DNA of 64,000 nt from SVFI01 sp045588655 (lineage in GTDB: Bacteria; Bacillota; Clostridia; Lachnospirales; Lachnospiraceae), in assembly GCA_045588655.1 (NCBI GenBank), contig JAZNEP010000028.1, forward strand, positions 173,597-237,596. The letters are read 5' to 3'. The notes below the pieces were generated by a model that did no database searches, was not told the DNA's origin, and was given only the letters and a program-made list of their open reading frames with translations. Shown in pieces: positions 7,699 through 17,411 of the stretch. A program made the translations under genes and the position numbers. Position 1 is the first letter of the stretch. The number at the start of each line of letters is the position of its first letter.

Positions 7699-9924
7699 TC
7701 AATCTGATCCCATCAGAAGCCGCGCTTGCTCCACTATTTTCTCTCTTAGACCAGAATATCGAATCTGCACATTTTCGTTTGCAATCATATCTTCCACAGT
7801 CTGCTCCGTTCCAATTAATGTCACACATTTTACTGCTCTCGTCACTGCAGTATAGAGTAAATTTCTGTAGCAAAGCAGTTTTGGTACTCCAAGCAGCGGT
7901 ATCACCACTGCCGGATATTCGCTTCCCTGTGATTTATGTATTGTGATAGCATATGCTAACTCCAGTTCATCCACTTGATCAAAGGAATACAAAACAAACC
8001 TACCTTCTTCGTATTCCACTTTTATTGTACGTGCATATTCATTCATCTCAATTATTTTCCCTACATCACCGTTGAATACACCACACCCTTTCTCAATCGT
8101 GATGTTATATTTGCCTACCACTTCCCATTCCATCTTATAGTTATTTTTTACCTGCATCACTTTATCCCCTTCGCGAAACATTTTTTCACCAAAGGCATAT
8201 TCTTTTTTGTTTGCATCTTTCGGATTTACATATTCCTGCAATATTTTATTCAGTGTTATTACGCCAAGTGCTCCTTTTTTCATCGGTGTAAGCACTTGAA
8301 TATCATAGGGATGTGCTTTTACATAACGAGGCATTTTTTCTGTCACAAGTTGTACCATATTATTGTAAATATGATTGGTATCATTTCTTGGAAGAAAGAA
8401 AAAATCTTTACTCTTATTATCCAGTGCAATTCGACCCCCCGCTTGTATTTTATGGGCATTCATCACAATATCGCTCCCTCCTGCCTGTCGAAATATTTTT
8501 TCAAGTTTTACACAGGAGAACATTTGGCATTCCACAATGTCGCGCATAACCTGCCCCGGACCTACCGAAGGCAATTGATTCATATCCCCCACCAATATGA
8601 GTCTCGTTCCAACCGGTATCGCTTTCAATAACGAGTGAAACAAAAAAATATCTACCATTGACATTTCATCGATAATGACGGCATCCAATTCCAGCGGATT
8701 ATCTTCATTTCTCTCAAAATATGCTCGCTCCGCTTCTGCACCGCCACCAATTTCAAGTAAGCGATGTATCGTCTTTGCTTCATAACCGGTGGCCTCTGTC
8801 ATCCGCTTGGCGGCACGCCCTGTCGGAGCAGCAAGCGCAATGTTCATTCCACAGGACATGAAATATCGTATAATGGTATTAATCGTTGTCGTTTTTCCCG
8901 TTCCCGGTCCACCCGTCAAGAGAAATACACCACTTTGTACACTTTCTAAAATTGCCTTTTTTTGCAATTCATCCAACCGGATTTTTTCCTCGTTTTCAAT
9001 CACAGCAATTTGTTTCTTGATACGATCTTGCTCCTTTTCGCTACGCGGAACCCGACTGAGTTGCAACAACATCCCTGCTACCGCAAGCTCTGCATAATAA
9101 GCAGACATACTGTAGACACACTCTTCTTTTACCACCAATTTTTTATCCACCATCAGATTCATGATATGTGGTTCAATCGCCATAGATTCCACACCAAGCA
9201 ATTCTTCCGTCTGCTCAAGCAATTCTTCCTTAGGCAGATACATATTCCCCTCTGACAAGGCTTGTAACAACTGGTACAAAATCCCACTCCGAATACGGTA
9301 ATCGGAGTTGGTATGTATTCCTATTTTTTCAGCAATCGCATCGGCCGTCTTAAATCCGACGCCTTCAATATCCTCTGCCATTTTATATGGATTCTCTTTT
9401 AAAATCCCATACATCCCAAGACCATATCTTTCATATATTTTTACTGCAAGCGTATTGGATATTCCATATTTTTGCAAAAAAAGCATCGCAGCGCGCATAT
9501 CTTTTTTTTCTTCTGCAACCACAGCTATTTCTTGTGCCTTTCGCAAACTGATTCCCTTTACTTCTGCCAGTCGTTCGGGCTCTTGCTCTATAATCCGAAG
9601 CGTTTCATCTCCAAAATGTTTCACAATCCGTGCTGCCAGTGCCTCTCCGATTCCTTTGATTGCTCCAGACGAAAGATATCTCTTCATAGACTCTGCATCT
9701 GTAGGTTCAATGATTTCATAAGAATCCGCTCTGAACTGTTCCCCATAACTTTGGTGGTAATCCATCTCACCATTTACCCGAAGTATCTGTCCCTGGACAT
9801 CACCGTGAAACACACCCACTACAACGAATTCGTCATCCTCATATTGCGTCATCAATACACAATATCCGTTCGTCTCATTCCGATAGATTACTTTCTCTAC
9901 AAATACATCGATTGTCTGCATCAT
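7699..9924 (-). CDS. recD2: RecD2-family 5'-3' DNA helicase
   Basis: RecD2 is the RecBC-independent form of RecD, an SF1B helicase that works in replication-fork and mismatch-repair processes. The 741 residues have the typical N-terminal OB-like and helix-hairpin-helix part (GAIKGIGEALAARI near 88 and EGVGFKTAD near 187), Walker A GGPGTGKTT at 338-346, Walker B IIDEMSMVD at 417-425, and the C-terminal motif VI region AITIHKSQGSEYP and LYTAVTRA. The start is the first of two ATGs, 6 bases after GGGAG. It is the first gene of a run reaching through comFC and yvyF towards cdaA, after the terminator that closes the flagellar rod operon. Confidence 0.95.
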   Translation of the reverse strand: MMQTIDVFVEKVIYRNETNGYCVLMTQYEDDEFVVVGVFHGDVQGQILRVNGEMDYHQSYGEQFRADSYEIIEPTDAESMKRYLSSGAIKGIGEALAARIVKHFGDETLRIIEQEPERLAEVKGISLRKAQEIAVVAEEKKDMRAAMLFLQKYGISNTLAVKIYERYGLGMYGILKENPYKMAEDIEGVGFKTADAIAEKIGIHTNSDYRIRSGILYQLLQALSEGNMYLPKEELLEQTEELLGVESMAIEPHIMNLMVDKKLVVKEECVYSMSAYYAELAVAGMLLQLSRVPRSEKEQDRIKKQIAVIENEEKIRLDELQKKAILESVQSGVFLLTGGPGTGKTTTINTIIRYFMSCGMNIALAAPTGRAAKRMTEATGYEAKTIHRLLEIGGGAEAERAYFERNEDNPLELDAVIIDEMSMVDIFLFHSLLKAIPVGTRLILVGDMNQLPSVGPGQVMRDIVECQMFSCVKLEKIFRQAGGSDIVMNAHKIQAGGRIALDNKSKDFFFLPRNDTNHIYNNMVQLVTEKMPRYVKAHPYDIQVLTPMKKGALGVITLNKILQEYVNPKDANKKEYAFGEKMFREGDKVMQVKNNYKMEWEVVGKYNITIEKGCGVFNGDVGKIIEMNEYARTIKVEYEEGRFVLYSFDQVDELELAYAITIHKSQGSEYPAVVIPLLGVPKLLCYRNLLYTAVTRAVKCVTLIGTEQTVEDMIANENVQIRYSGLREKIVEQARLLMGSD

Positions 9925-9942
9925 TGCCAGCTCCCATCACGA

Positions 9943-9979
9943 AACAGGCTGTCGCAAAATCAATTTGCAACAGCCTGTT
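9943..9979 (-). terminator. strong hairpin closing the flagellar rod operon
   Basis: The arms 9943-9958 and 9964-9979 form a 16-bp stem with one mismatch and a 5-base loop, between the flgJ-like gene and recD2. The T-run is short on the minus strand (TTTC) and better on the plus strand, so termination on the minus strand may be partial. Confidence 0.65.
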
Positions 9980-9985
9980 CTTTTA

Positions 9986-10417
9986 TTATTCCTCACTCAG
10001 TTCAGTTGCCTTTTCTGTCGATAACTCCTCTTCTGCGGAAGTTGCCGGCTTTGCATCCAAACCATAATTTCTTTTCATCTGCTCATATAATGTCTGTGCC
10101 AATCCGAGACTATTTTGCTCCGTCGCACTTTTTGCCAGATCCGTAATCGCACTATCTTTAAAATAATTTACAAGTGTCGAATTAGAACCGCTGTTATCCT
10201 CACCGAAAAGACTTGTCGTCTTCATCATTTCTTTCATGACCATTTCCATAAAGTATGCCTCAAATTCCTGACACACCTCCATCAACTCATCATCGGTTGC
10301 CTTGGAAAGATCTTTATTCTCTAACGATGAAATAGAGCTTGCACTCTTGCCGGTCGTTGCACCTGTAAGAGTGTCCGCATAATTCATATAAGAAGATGTA
10401 ATCCCGCTCATATCCAT
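9986..10417 (-). CDS. flgJ: flagellar rod-binding protein, FlgJ N-terminal domain only
   Basis: The FlgJ N-domain caps the growing flagellar rod. The 143-residue product contains the typical rod-binding core (CQEFEAYFMEMVMKEMMKTT at about residues 49-68, then YFKDSAITDLA and LAQTLYEQMKRNY). It has no muramidase domain, as usual for single-domain FlgJ in Firmicutes. AGGAG is 6 bases before the ATG. It follows flhP by 9 bases, so it should be translated from the same message as the rod proteins. The acidic threonine/glutamate-rich tail looks disordered. Confidence 0.87.
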   Translation of the reverse strand: MDMSGITSSYMNYADTLTGATTGKSASSISSLENKDLSKATDDELMEVCQEFEAYFMEMVMKEMMKTTSLFGEDNSGSNSTLVNYFKDSAITDLAKSATEQNSLGLAQTLYEQMKRNYGLDAKPATSAEEELSTEKATELSEE

Positions 10418-10426
10418 ATGCTACTC

Positions 10427-11245
10427 CTATCTTCTCAGATTATTTGCCTGAGACATCATTTCATCCGTTGCCTGAATTGCCTTTGAGTTCATTTCATACG
10501 CTCTCTGTGCAACAATCAGATTTACCATTTCATCTGCGACCTGTACATTCGAACCCTCAAGATATCCCTGCGCCACAGTACTCTTAACAAGGGCATTGTT
10601 CGTAGCTTCATTCATCGCCGCTCCACTCGCATCCGTAACACCGTAAAGACTGTTTTCCAACTTCTCAAGTCCTGAAGGATTCTGAAACTGATAGAGCCCG
10701 ATTTTGATACCAAGTGATTGCACATTGTTGGTCGCATCCGGATATCCGATTGTACCATCCGCTGAGATTGCAATACGTGATGTGACATAATTGTTTCTGT
10801 TAAACGTAATCTTATTTCCGTTGGAATCCAATACATACTGACCATCTGTCGTAGACAGTGTAATATTATTTCCATCAATCGCCCAAAGGAAATTACCATT
10901 TCTCGTATAATTCACTTCGCCGTTTTGACCTCTCACGGCAAAAAATCCATTTCCCTGAATCGCAAAGGAAGACGTTGAGTTACTCTCATACAAACTTCCC
11001 TGTTTAAAAATCGACGTAATCGCAGAATTGCGGACACCGAGTCCCACCTGTGCACCAATTGGCTTGTTTTGTCCGTTGGCAGTCGTTGTCTCCGTCTGCA
11101 GATTCTGGTAAAGAAGCGACTTAAACTCCGCCACTTCCGTCTTATAGCCTGTTGTATTTACATTTGAAAGGTTATTGGCAATTGTATCTACATTTGTCTG
11201 TTGCGCGATCATTCCACTGGCCGCTGTCCATAAGCTTCTTACCAT
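10427..11245 (-). CDS. flhP: flagellar rod protein FlhP/FlgG family
   Basis: This extracellular component of the flagellar rod is exported by the flagellar type III system. The 272 residues begin with the rod signature region (ASGMIAQQTNVDTIANNLSN), contain FAIQGNGFFAVRG near residue 100, and end with the C-terminal signature (VNLIVAQRAYEMNSKAIQ) that forms the coiled-coil partner helix. A TTG at 11251 precedes the ATG at 11245. The ribosome-binding GGGG is 9 bases before the ATG and only 3 before the TTG, so the ATG is taken. The order mbl, rod protein, rod protein matches B. subtilis mbl-flhO-flhP. Confidence 0.9.
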   Translation of the reverse strand: MVRSLWTAASGMIAQQTNVDTIANNLSNVNTTGYKTEVAEFKSLLYQNLQTETTTANGQNKPIGAQVGLGVRNSAITSIFKQGSLYESNSTSSFAIQGNGFFAVRGQNGEVNYTRNGNFLWAIDGNNITLSTTDGQYVLDSNGNKITFNRNNYVTSRIAISADGTIGYPDATNNVQSLGIKIGLYQFQNPSGLEKLENSLYGVTDASGAAMNEATNNALVKSTVAQGYLEGSNVQVADEMVNLIVAQRAYEMNSKAIQATDEMMSQANNLRR

Positions 11246-11263
11246 ACTCAACTACCCCTTTCA

Positions 11264-12037
11264 TTAAATCTTACCAAGCTGATTTGCTGCTATCTCTAAT
11301 GTACCATCGATACTTTGAATCATTTTTTGATTTGTTTCATAATTTCGTGTTACAGAAATCAACTCTACCATCTCATTGATTACCGTTACATTAGACTGTT
11401 CCAAATATCCTGAAAACAGAGTCGCCTCGGCCGGGACCAATCTTGCTCCGTCTACCGGGCGGAAATAGCTTTCGCCATAATGTTCTATATAATTATAATC
11501 TTCAAAGTCTGCAATTTGAATCTGTCCCACAATCTGACCATCCTGTAAAATTGCTCCACTTTGGTCAAATGATGTCATTTTCTTCGGATCGAGTACAATA
11601 TGGTTCCCATCCTCATCCAGCACAAAATCTCCATCTTTGGTGACAAGCTCTCCTCTGACATTGAGTGTAAACGAACCATCTCTTGTATACTTCACCGATG
11701 TCTCGCCACTTTTCGTTGTGTATTCACAAGCAAAAAATCCATTTCCGGACAGCGCTAAATCAAACACATTATCTGTCACTCGAAATGCTCCCTGTGAGTA
11801 GTCGGTATAATTTTCACCAATCTTTACACCCAGACTCATTTTTCCGATGTTCCTTGCCAAAGCCGGATCAGACGAATCTTTAATTTTGTAAGCAAGCACT
11901 TCATCGAACGCTTGACTTGTTGCGCCTTCTTTTTTAAATCCGACGGTTGCTGAATTTGCCAAATTATTCGTCAGCACATCCATTCTGTTTTGCTGGTTCA
12001 CCATTCCGGTGTATGCTGTATAGAGTCCTTTTACCAT
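11264..12037 (-). CDS. flhO: flagellar rod protein FlhO/FlgF family
   Basis: The protein has 257 residues and the same architecture as its neighbour flhP: the N-terminal rod motif (QNRMDVLTNNLANSATVGFKK), the central LALSGNGFFAC segment, and the C-terminal YLEQSNVTVINEMVELI. A GGGAGGAG ribosome-binding site lies a few bases before the ATG. It is a proximal-rod type subunit encoded between mbl and flhP. The two rod genes are diverged paralogues, so which is proximal and which distal is inferred from gene order. Confidence 0.88.
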   Translation of the reverse strand: MVKGLYTAYTGMVNQQNRMDVLTNNLANSATVGFKKEGATSQAFDEVLAYKIKDSSDPALARNIGKMSLGVKIGENYTDYSQGAFRVTDNVFDLALSGNGFFACEYTTKSGETSVKYTRDGSFTLNVRGELVTKDGDFVLDEDGNHIVLDPKKMTSFDQSGAILQDGQIVGQIQIADFEDYNYIEHYGESYFRPVDGARLVPAEATLFSGYLEQSNVTVINEMVELISVTRNYETNQKMIQSIDGTLEIAANQLGKI

Positions 12038-12060
12038 ACTACTCCTCCCGGGCTTACCGC

Positions 12061-13056
12061 TTATACCTCGTCTCTGTAACCTGCCAGGAATTCCACATAT
12101 TTTCCGGTTCCGATTGCCACACAGGTCATAGGATCTTCTGCCGTCATCGTGTTGATACCCGTTTTTGCATAAATCAAATCTTCTAATCCACGAAGAAGAC
12201 TTCCGCCACCTGTCAGAACAATACCTCTGTCTGCAATATCTGCAGCAAGCTCTGGCGGAGTTTTCTCAAGAACGCTGTGGATTGTGTCGATAATCTGTGC
12301 GGTTGCTTCTCTCAACGCCTCCTCTGTCTCCTCACTGGTCACTTCCACTGTGCGAGGGAGACCTGTGACAAGGTTACGTCCTCTGACCTCCACAGAATCC
12401 ACTTCCGGTCTCTTATATGCAGAACCAATCTTAATCTTAAGGTCTTCTGCGGTTCTTTCACCGATTAATAAATTATGTTTTTTTCTCATATATCGAACAA
12501 TTGCCTCATCAAAATCATCTCCTGCAATTTTGATGGAAGCACTAACAACCGTACCACCCAGAGAAATGACAGCGATATCAGAAGTTCCTCCTCCGATATC
12601 CACAATCATATTTCCACATGGTTTTGAAATATCAATTCCGGCACCAATTGCTGCTGCAATCGGTTCTTCAATAATAGAAACCTCTCTTGCACCAGCCTGA
12701 TAAGTCGCATCCTCTACTGCCTTTTTTTCTACCTCTGTGACACCACTTGGCACACACACGGCGATACGCGGTTTACGGAATGTCTTCTTTCCGAGTGCTT
12801 TTTGGATGAAATATTTCATCATCTTCTCTGTTACTGTATAATCTGAAATTACACCTTGTCTAAGCGGTCTAACCGCTACGATATTTCCAGGTGTACGTCC
12901 AAGCATCAGTCTCGCGTCCTCACCGATTGCTTTGATTTTATTTGTATCACGATCAAATGCCACTACACTTGGCTCTTTTAAAACAACGCCTTTTCCTCTG
13001 ATATAAACCAGAATACTGGCTGTTCCCAAATCAATTCCGATATCTGTATACTGCAT
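12061..13056 (-). CDS. mbl: MreB-family actin-like cell-shape protein (Mbl)
   Basis: This actin-like ATPase forms membrane-bound filaments that guide peptidoglycan elongation. The 331 residues match the family length. Visible motifs are phosphate-1 DIGIDLGTASILVY at residues 5-18, phosphate-2 IVDIGGGTSDIAVISLGG near 157, and the adenosine motif GIVLTGGGSLLRGL near 286. The neighbourhood (rod genes flhO and flhP directly downstream, no mreC or mreD) points to Mbl rather than the MreB of the mreBCD operon. A strong sigma-A promoter lies about 100 bases upstream and should also drive the rod genes. Confidence 0.93.
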   Translation of the reverse strand: MQYTDIGIDLGTASILVYIRGKGVVLKEPSVVAFDRDTNKIKAIGEDARLMLGRTPGNIVAVRPLRQGVISDYTVTEKMMKYFIQKALGKKTFRKPRIAVCVPSGVTEVEKKAVEDATYQAGAREVSIIEEPIAAAIGAGIDISKPCGNMIVDIGGGTSDIAVISLGGTVVSASIKIAGDDFDEAIVRYMRKKHNLLIGERTAEDLKIKIGSAYKRPEVDSVEVRGRNLVTGLPRTVEVTSEETEEALREATAQIIDTIHSVLEKTPPELAADIADRGIVLTGGGSLLRGLEDLIYAKTGINTMTAEDPMTCVAIGTGKYVEFLAGYRDEV

Positions 13057-13155
13057 CTTCTTTCCCCTTTCATGGTCTCTCGTTTATTTATAGCGTCGAA
13101 ATCAAAAAATATATTTTGATTCCATCGATACTGTCTTTTTTGCATACGCGCAATT

Positions 13156-13184
13156 ATTATAGCGCATTTCCATGCCATTTTCAA
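13156..13184 (-). promoter_or_regulatory. sigma-A promoter for mbl-flhO-flhP-flgJ
   Basis: The minus strand shows TTGAAA, a 17-base spacer and a perfect TATAAT, about 100 bases before the mbl start. It is one of the best promoter matches in the window. No sigma-D-type flagellar promoter was noticed, so the rod genes here are probably expressed with the housekeeping shape gene. Confidence 0.85.
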
Positions 13185-13245
13185 AGGGTTTTCATAGAAT
13201 TTATACTTTTTTTCATATTCGCAGCAAAATCGGTCTGATTTATTA

Positions 13246-13300
13246 TAAAAAGCACAAACGCACAGACTCTGGGAATTTCCATCCCTGTAAAACTGTGCGT
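13246..13300 (-). terminator. candidate terminator/hairpin downstream of uvrA
   Basis: In the 329-base gene-free stretch 13057-13385, an 8-bp outer stem (ACGCACAG at 13258-13265, CTGTGCGT at 13293-13300) encloses a smaller GGGA/TCCC hairpin and is followed on the minus strand by TTGTGCTTTTT. It lies about 85 bases past the uvrA stop. The rest of the gap holds the mbl promoter and no convincing small gene. Confidence 0.5.
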
Positions 13301-13385
13301 CCATGCCTGATATACTGTTTGCAACTTGTTCGTAATCTATATCGTCAATTCTACGAAAAAACTTTAGGGCATTTTTTCACTCAGT

Positions 13386-16217
13386 TTATTTTAAACACTT
13401 TTTAATGTAAATCCCTGTATAAGAGGCCGTATTCTCTGCAACGCTCTCCGGTGTTCCCTGCGCCACAATCTCTCCTCCGCGTTCTCCGCCTTCCGGCCCG
13501 ATATCAATAATATAATCTGCAGTCTTAATCACATCCAAATTATGCTCGATTACAAGCACAGTATTTCCACTTTCCGTTAAGCGATGCAAAATTTCCACCA
13601 GCTTATGGACATCGGCAAAATGAAGACCTGTCGTCGGTTCATCCAGAATATAAATCGTCTTTCCTGTGCTTCGTTTCGACAACTCGGTAGCCAGCTTCAC
13701 TCTCTGCGCCTCTCCACCGGATAATGTGGTCGAAGGCTGTCCCAGTTTTAGGTAACCTAATCCCACATCATACAGCGTCTGTATCTTTCTGCGAATCATC
13801 GGAAGATTTTCAAAAAAACCAAGTGCTTCCTCCACTGTCATATCAAGAACATCCGCAATGCTCTTTCCTTTATATTTCACCTCAAGCGTTTCCCTGTTGT
13901 AACGCTTTCCGCCGCACACCTCACATGGAACATAGACATCCGGAAGAAAATGCATCTCGATTTTTAAAATACCGTCCCCGCTGCAGGCTTCGCATCTTCC
14001 GCCTTTTACATTAAAGCTGAAACGCCCCTTTTTATAGCCTCGTGCCTTTGCATCCTGTGTCGATGCAAACATATCTCTGATTTGATCAAACAATCCTGTG
14101 TAGGTCGCCGGATTGGAACGCGGCGTTCTCCCGATTGGAGACTGATCGATATTGATTACTTTATCGAGCTGCTCCACACCTTTCATTTCTTTGTGTTTTC
14201 CCGGAATCGTCAATGCACGATTTAAGTCGCGCGCTAATCTTTTATATACAATCTCATTCACAAGTGATGATTTGCCCGATCCGGAGACACCGGTAACACA
14301 TGTCATAACCCCAAGCGGAATTTCCACATTTAGATTTTTTAGATTATTTTCTGCTGCTCCCGTTACCTTAAGGTAACCAGATGCGCGTTTTCTCATTTTA
14401 GGAACCGGTATTTTCTTCTCACCGCTTAAATATTGTCCTGTAATCGATTCCGGCACCTTCATAATATCCTCTGCACGCCCTTCAGCAATCACCTCTCCAC
14501 CATGACTTCCGGCTCCCGGACCAATATCCACAATCCAGTCTGCCTCTCTCATCGTATCTTCATCATGTTCTACTACCAGAAGTGTATTTCCAAGGTCTCT
14601 GAGACGTTTCAATGCTGCCAGAAGTTTGTCATTATCTCTCTGATGCAGACCAATACTCGGTTCATCCAAAATATAACACACCCCCACCAGACCGGAGCCA
14701 ATCTGTGTCGCCAACCTGATACGCTGCGCCTCTCCTCCGGACAATGTACCGGTGGAACGTGAAAGTGAAAGATAATCCAAACCAACATTGACTAGAAATC
14801 CAACCCTGTTTCGAATTTCCTTAATAATTCTTCTTCCGATTAGCTGTTGCTGCTGTGTCAATTGAAGATCTTCTAAAAAAGCATGCAAGGCATTTATAGA
14901 CATTGATGTGATTTCATGTATATTTTTATCTGCAATTGTCACCGCAAGTGACTCTTTTTTGAGTCGCATACCGTTACATTCCTTACATGGAGTAATACTC
15001 ATATATGCCTCATACTCCTGCTTCATTGTTTCCGATCCTGTCTCACGATATCTGCGACCAACATTCTTTATCAATCCTTCAAACGCAATCGGATAAACTC
15101 CTTTTCCTCTCTGTCCCTCATAATATACTTCAACCTCTTCCCCATCCGTTCCATGTATCAAAATATTACGAATTTTCTCCGGGTAATCCTGAAAAGGAGT
15201 ATCGAGACTAAATCCATATTTCTGACAAAGCGCCTGTAAAATCGCATTGGTAAAGCTTCCTTTTTGGTAGCACGACTGCCATCCCAGCACCGCGATAGCT
15301 CCTTCGTTAATACTGAGTGATTCGTCCGGAATCATCAGCTCCGGTGCAAATTCCATTTTGTATCCAAGGCCGAAACAAAGCGGACAAGCTCCAAACGGAT
15401 TGTTAAACGAAAAGCTTCTCGGCTCAATCTCATCAATACTGATTCCACAGTCCGGACAAGAAAAACTCTGACTGAAATTCAGCGTTTGGTCGCCTCCTAC
15501 ATCTACAACCAGTAGGCCATCCGCAAGTTCCAACGCATTTTCTACCGAACCGGTCAAGCGCTTTTCAATCCCCTCTTTCATCACAAGACGATCCACCACA
15601 ATCTCAATGGTATGTTTTATATTTTTGTCCAACTTAATCTCTTCTGCCAGTTCATACATATTTCCGTCGATTCGAACTCGCACATAGCCACTTCTTTTCG
15701 CTCGGTCTAACACTTTTACATGCTCACCTTTTCTACCACGAACAATCGGCGCAAGAATCTGGATGCGCGTACGCTCTTCCAGTTCCATAATCTGATCTAC
15801 CATCTGATCCACTGTCTGCTTTGCAATTACCTTTCCGCATTTCGGGCAGTGCGGAATACCCACACGCGCATACAAAAGACGGAAATAATCATAAATTTCC
15901 GTCACAGTTCCCACTGTGGATCTAGGATTACGATTCGTCGACTTTTGATCAATCGAAATAGCCGGAGACAACCCTTCTATATTTTCCACATCCGGCTTTT
16001 CCATTTGCCCAAGAAACATTCTTGCATAGGAGGACAGTGATTCCATGTAACGCCTCTGCCCCTCCGCATAAATGGTATCAAATGCGAGAGAGGATTTTCC
16101 GGAACCGGAAAGTCCGGTTAAAACGACGAGCTCATTCCTTGGTATATTTAAATCTATGTTTTTTAAATTGTGCTCTTTTGCACCTCTTATTTTTATAAAT
16201 TCCTTTTTTTCACTCAT
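13386..16217 (-). CDS. uvrA: excinuclease ABC subunit A
   Basis: UvrA is the damage-recognition ATPase of nucleotide excision repair. The 943 residues show two ABC modules, each with a Walker A (GLSGSGKSSL near 35, GVSGSGKSSL near 641) and a signature LSGGEAQR, plus zinc-finger cysteines in CPKCGK, CPDCG and the C-terminal CEACSGDGILKIEMHFLPD region. It is complete. It is the last gene of a minus-strand run that begins with uvrB; two O-acetylation genes lie between the two uvr genes. Confidence 0.98.
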   Translation of the reverse strand: MSEKKEFIKIRGAKEHNLKNIDLNIPRNELVVLTGLSGSGKSSLAFDTIYAEGQRRYMESLSSYARMFLGQMEKPDVENIEGLSPAISIDQKSTNRNPRSTVGTVTEIYDYFRLLYARVGIPHCPKCGKVIAKQTVDQMVDQIMELEERTRIQILAPIVRGRKGEHVKVLDRAKRSGYVRVRIDGNMYELAEEIKLDKNIKHTIEIVVDRLVMKEGIEKRLTGSVENALELADGLLVVDVGGDQTLNFSQSFSCPDCGISIDEIEPRSFSFNNPFGACPLCFGLGYKMEFAPELMIPDESLSINEGAIAVLGWQSCYQKGSFTNAILQALCQKYGFSLDTPFQDYPEKIRNILIHGTDGEEVEVYYEGQRGKGVYPIAFEGLIKNVGRRYRETGSETMKQEYEAYMSITPCKECNGMRLKKESLAVTIADKNIHEITSMSINALHAFLEDLQLTQQQQLIGRRIIKEIRNRVGFLVNVGLDYLSLSRSTGTLSGGEAQRIRLATQIGSGLVGVCYILDEPSIGLHQRDNDKLLAALKRLRDLGNTLLVVEHDEDTMREADWIVDIGPGAGSHGGEVIAEGRAEDIMKVPESITGQYLSGEKKIPVPKMRKRASGYLKVTGAAENNLKNLNVEIPLGVMTCVTGVSGSGKSSLVNEIVYKRLARDLNRALTIPGKHKEMKGVEQLDKVINIDQSPIGRTPRSNPATYTGLFDQIRDMFASTQDAKARGYKKGRFSFNVKGGRCEACSGDGILKIEMHFLPDVYVPCEVCGGKRYNRETLEVKYKGKSIADVLDMTVEEALGFFENLPMIRRKIQTLYDVGLGYLKLGQPSTTLSGGEAQRVKLATELSKRSTGKTIYILDEPTTGLHFADVHKLVEILHRLTESGNTVLVIEHNLDVIKTADYIIDIGPEGGERGGEIVAQGTPESVAENTASYTGIYIKKCLK

Positions 16218-16243
16218 GATTGCATTTTATATCCTTTTACTTA

Positions 16244-17383
16244 TTATTCGTAAATTACATTTGCCAGATTGACGTACGCATATAAATCATCTACAAATGC
16301 TCTCTCTGCATTTTCAAATACCACAACGTTCGGCTCCAAGGTCTCAACATAATATTGCATCCGCTCATAATTCTGTCTTGAAATCATGTATACTTCCTTG
16401 TAGCGATAGGCAAAATACTGCCAGTTGTCCTGCAAAAAACTATCCTGCAATATTAATATTTTCTGATCAGAAAGCGCCTTTTCATTTACAATGTGCTGAA
16501 CACTTGTCCCCTCCATATGATCAAGTTTAAACGACAACTCGTAATCCTGTATTATACTTTCACTGTATTCAGGTTTTAATGTGTAGACCGGAACCTCCTC
16601 CGTAAGAGGAAGAGAAATAAACTCAATTCGTTTCTTCTCATAGGACAGGTCGAACGCATCCTCTGTCAACAAAGGAACTCTGGCGTTTTCTGCCTGCACC
16701 TTCTCACTTAACAGTTGCAGTCCGGCCATTGTACCAAACGCATTCCAGTGAGCTGTGTCATATTTGCTATTATACAATTTTTGCGTTTTTTTGAGTTCTG
16801 TAAATTCTTCGATCGGAATGACATACTCCACTCCTTTTTCATCGAGTTTACGCGACAGCATTTTCATAATACTCTCTTTGCTCTCATCCACCCGAATGTA
16901 GTCCGGCATATATTCTCCATAAACAGTTTTCTTATCCAGACCCGCCAAAAAGAAAAAAGGAATTTCCTTTTTTTCCAAGTACTGATTGGTTCTATCCAAA
17001 TAAGTGACAAGAGCATCGATTAACTCCTCATCCGTTGCGAGATTTTGATATGCACGGACATATTCTTTATCTGCCGGAAAAATCTCATTCTCTTTTCCAT
17101 ACATATGAAGATCCTCGGAAAATTCACCGAACACCCTATAAGTAGCGTCCATGTAAAATTGAACCGCTTCCTCGCGAAATCCTACTCTATCCTCCACATA
17201 GTGACCATACCACTCATTGATTGCCTGATTGAATCCCCATCCCGGCCACATCGTCATTCTCCGGTTTTCCAGTGATGAGTCAATCACTTCCGTCGTATCG
17301 AGCATGCAAAAAGGCACCAGCAAAATTGCCAGAAATGCGATCGAAAATATGAAGTTTATCATAGACATTGTTTTCTTTTTCAT
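16244..17383 (-). CDS. AlgX/AlgJ-like (DHHW family) polysaccharide O-acetylation protein
   Basis: The 379-residue protein has an N-terminal membrane anchor or signal (about residues 8-26) and an extracellular SGNH-like domain. It carries the Asp-His pair of the AlgJ/AlgX family (DTAHW, Asp209 and His212), a possible nucleophile in LQDSFL near 316, and the ENRRMTMWP and DRVGFR landmarks of the family N-terminus. Such proteins take acetyl groups passed across the membrane by an MBOAT protein and place them on an exopolysaccharide or wall glycan. The MBOAT partner is encoded directly upstream, 28 bases away. The acceptor polymer is unknown. Confidence 0.85.
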   Translation of the reverse strand: MKKKTMSMINFIFSIAFLAILLVPFCMLDTTEVIDSSLENRRMTMWPGWGFNQAINEWYGHYVEDRVGFREEAVQFYMDATYRVFGEFSEDLHMYGKENEIFPADKEYVRAYQNLATDEELIDALVTYLDRTNQYLEKKEIPFFFLAGLDKKTVYGEYMPDYIRVDESKESIMKMLSRKLDEKGVEYVIPIEEFTELKKTQKLYNSKYDTAHWNAFGTMAGLQLLSEKVQAENARVPLLTEDAFDLSYEKKRIEFISLPLTEEVPVYTLKPEYSESIIQDYELSFKLDHMEGTSVQHIVNEKALSDQKILILQDSFLQDNWQYFAYRYKEVYMISRQNYERMQYYVETLEPNVVVFENAERAFVDDLYAYVNLANVIYE

Positions 17384-17411
17384 AGGATCTCATTCCTCCA
17401 AAAATTCCGCT

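Noticed and set aside
7377..7946. 189-residue plus-strand frame opposite comFC and recD2
   Set aside because: It is antisense to two well-supported genes and its composition is that of a shadow frame.
13258..13300. Possible c-di-GMP riboswitch because of ACGCACAG near flagellar genes
   Set aside because: The conserved core of the aptamer is missing; only a terminator-like hairpin remains.
12978..13304. 108-residue minus-strand frame overlapping the mbl start and promoter
   Set aside because: It covers the mbl promoter and ribosome-binding site in another frame, has no family resemblance and no good ribosome-binding site.
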